From Acidobacteriota bacterium (GTDB taxonomy: Bacteria; Acidobacteriota; Thermoanaerobaculia; Multivoradales; JAHEKO01): a stretch of DNA of 7,925 bases. Positions 7,123 through 7,925 of the stretch are shown here, piece after piece. The stretch is from contig JAOTUP010000072.1 in assembly GCA_029863825.1 (NCBI GenBank), positions 1-7,925 of the forward strand. The letters are read 5' to 3'. Each line of letters starts with the position of its first letter. The stretch's first letter is position 1. The position numbers were made by a program, and so were the translations under genes. The notes beneath the pieces are model-generated. The model saw only the letters and a list, made by a program, of their open reading frames with translations. It was not told the origin of the DNA and made no database searches.

Positions 7123-7731
7123 CTAGCGCCGGGCAACACGGGTCTTGGTTCTGCTGATGAAGAGCTCCCAGAGCTCCTCCTCGCCGTCGGTGAAGATGAC
7201 CGCTTCCGAGGCCGGGAAGATGTACCAGCCCATCTGCCTTACCTCGGCGTCGAGCTGTCCCGCTGCCCAGCCCGCGTGGCCGGCATAGACGCGGAACCGG
7301 TCGTCCGGATCTGGCTCGGTCACCATCTGCTCGAGCAACGTCAGATCCCATCCGGCGTGAACCGTGCCGATGACCCGAACCTGATCCGCGTGCCGTTCGC
7401 CGGTGGAAAACAGCATCCTCACCTGTAAGACGGCGACCGGACCGCCCACATGAACCGGCTCGTTGGCACGTGAAGCCCATTCGAGATCGGGAAGGAAGTG
7501 TTCCAGGCGCACGCGACTCGGGCGGTTGAGCACGACGCCCATGGCACCGGACTCGTCGTAATGGAGCAGCAGCACCACGGTTCTCGAGAAATTCGAGTCG
7601 AGAAGGTCCTCGCTGGCGACCAGAAGCTTGCCGGGCGCGAGAGGCTCGACAAACTGCGCCGAGGCGGCCGCCGGCAGCAGAAGCGCGGCAGTCAAGGAAG
7701 CGAGCACAAGCGCTCGAGAGCGGCAGTTCAT
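7123..7731 (-). CDS. YqgE/AlgH family protein with N-terminal signal peptide
   Basis: This is a 202-residue protein. Residues 34-72 carry the family start GKLLVASEDLLDSNFSRTVV, then a segment ending GAMGVVLNRPS. VHVGGPV (93-99) and VYAGHAGWAAGQLDAEVRQ (148-166, matching the family's GYAGWG-GQLE-E) complete the YqgE/AlgH domain. The biochemical function of the family is not settled; AlgH was first linked to alginate regulation in Pseudomonas. What is odd is the first 25 residues: an Arg-containing start, a hydrophobic core (ALVLASLTAALLLPAAA) and an ASA-Q cleavage site, so this homologue should be exported, whereas typical members are cytoplasmic and begin almost at the domain. ATG 7731 is chosen because it begins a textbook signal peptide. 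It has only a weak ribosome site. TTG 7785 is an in-frame alternative behind a G-rich stretch. Confidence 0.88.
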   Translation of the reverse strand: MNCRSRALVLASLTAALLLPAAASAQFVEPLAPGKLLVASEDLLDSNFSRTVVLLLHYDESGAMGVVLNRPSRVRLEHFLPDLEWASRANEPVHVGGPVAVLQVRMLFSTGERHADQVRVIGTVHAGWDLTLLEQMVTEPDPDDRFRVYAGHAGWAAGQLDAEVRQMGWYIFPASEAVIFTDGEEELWELFISRTKTRVARR

Positions 7732-7880
7732 TGCCCGGAAGCCTAGCACCGGGTGCCAGAGGCTCCTCGGGCAGGTCCGTCGCAAGCCCCCCCTTCTGGC
7801 TCTTGTCGCTCAACTCGAACACCACGAACGGTACCGGTTCCATGCGGTGCTCGACTCCGGCTGCTGTCGTACGCACCTAC

Positions 7881-7890
7881 TTTCCTCCTT
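7881..7890 (-). promoter_or_regulatory. Very strong Shine-Dalgarno upstream of a GTG start (7874-7876) out of frame with algH-like gene
   Basis: The minus strand reads AAGGAGGAAA, with GGAGG seven bases before a GTG at 7876-7874. This is the best ribosome site in the window. The frame it opens has a plausible start (MRTTAAGVEHRMEPVPFVVF) and good GC at third positions for about 50 codons. It is not the AlgH frame, and it then runs without a stop across the whole AlgH gene to 7031. It could drive a leader peptide, or show that a base was lost or gained between here and AlgH. Confidence 0.5.
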
Positions 7891-7904
7891 TTAAACGGCT
7901 CATG

Positions 7905-7922
7905 CACCGGGAGTGGCCGGTG
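7905..7922. repeat. Short inverted repeat at the right edge
   Basis: CACCGG (7905-7910) and CCGGTG (7917-7922) are inverted arms around six bases. It lies upstream of the strong ribosome site on the minus strand and could be an operator or a small hairpin. The window ends three bases later, so its context is unknown. Confidence 0.25.
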
Positions 7923-7925
7923 AGC

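Noticed and set aside
7031..7876. A 281-codon minus-strand frame covering the whole AlgH gene.
   Set aside because: After the first ~50 codons it reads as an out-of-frame shadow of AlgH, rich in Arg and Gly. Only its start and ribosome site are kept as an observation.

Overview
The window is GC-rich, densely coding DNA, apparently from a Gram-negative heterotrophic bacterium. An octaheme cytochrome, a secreted GH16 enzyme with thrombospondin type 3 repeats and a YqgE/AlgH protein would fit Acidobacteriota (for example Thermoanaerobaculia) or a similar environmental lineage. That placement is inference: there is no rRNA or other phylogenetic marker here.

Layout from left to right. (1) Bases 2-1009, +, hold the 3' end of a phytoene desaturase/retinol saturase-type FAD oxidoreductase, cut by the window edge. 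(2) Bases 1034-1762, -, encode a YgjP-type zinc metallopeptidase with an HEICH motif; it converges on gene 1 across a 24-base gap. (3) A 164-base divergent gap leads to bases 1927-3462, +, encoding an exported c-type cytochrome with eight CxxCH motifs, related to hydroxylamine oxidoreductase (HAO). (4) Bases 3584-6898, -, encode a 1104-residue secreted multidomain protein: signal peptide, GH16 glucanase with intact catalytic residues, Ig-like domain, CBM6-like domain, two near-identical ~195-residue modules, acidic TSP3 calcium-binding repeats and a short cysteine-containing C-terminal module. (5) Bases 7123-7731, -, encode a YqgE/AlgH family protein that, unusually, starts with a clear signal peptide. 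An excellent Shine-Dalgarno plus GTG start lies upstream at 7874-7876, but in a different frame.

The genes do not form one operon or pathway. Strand switches isolate most of them, so the cytochrome and the glucanase look like single-gene units. There is no sign of mobile elements, CRISPR arrays, tRNA or rRNA. The points most worth a second look are the solitary HAO-like cytochrome with an altered residue in a candidate active-site motif, the exported AlgH homologue with its out-of-frame upstream start, and the tandemly duplicated module and unassigned C-terminal domain of the GH16 protein.
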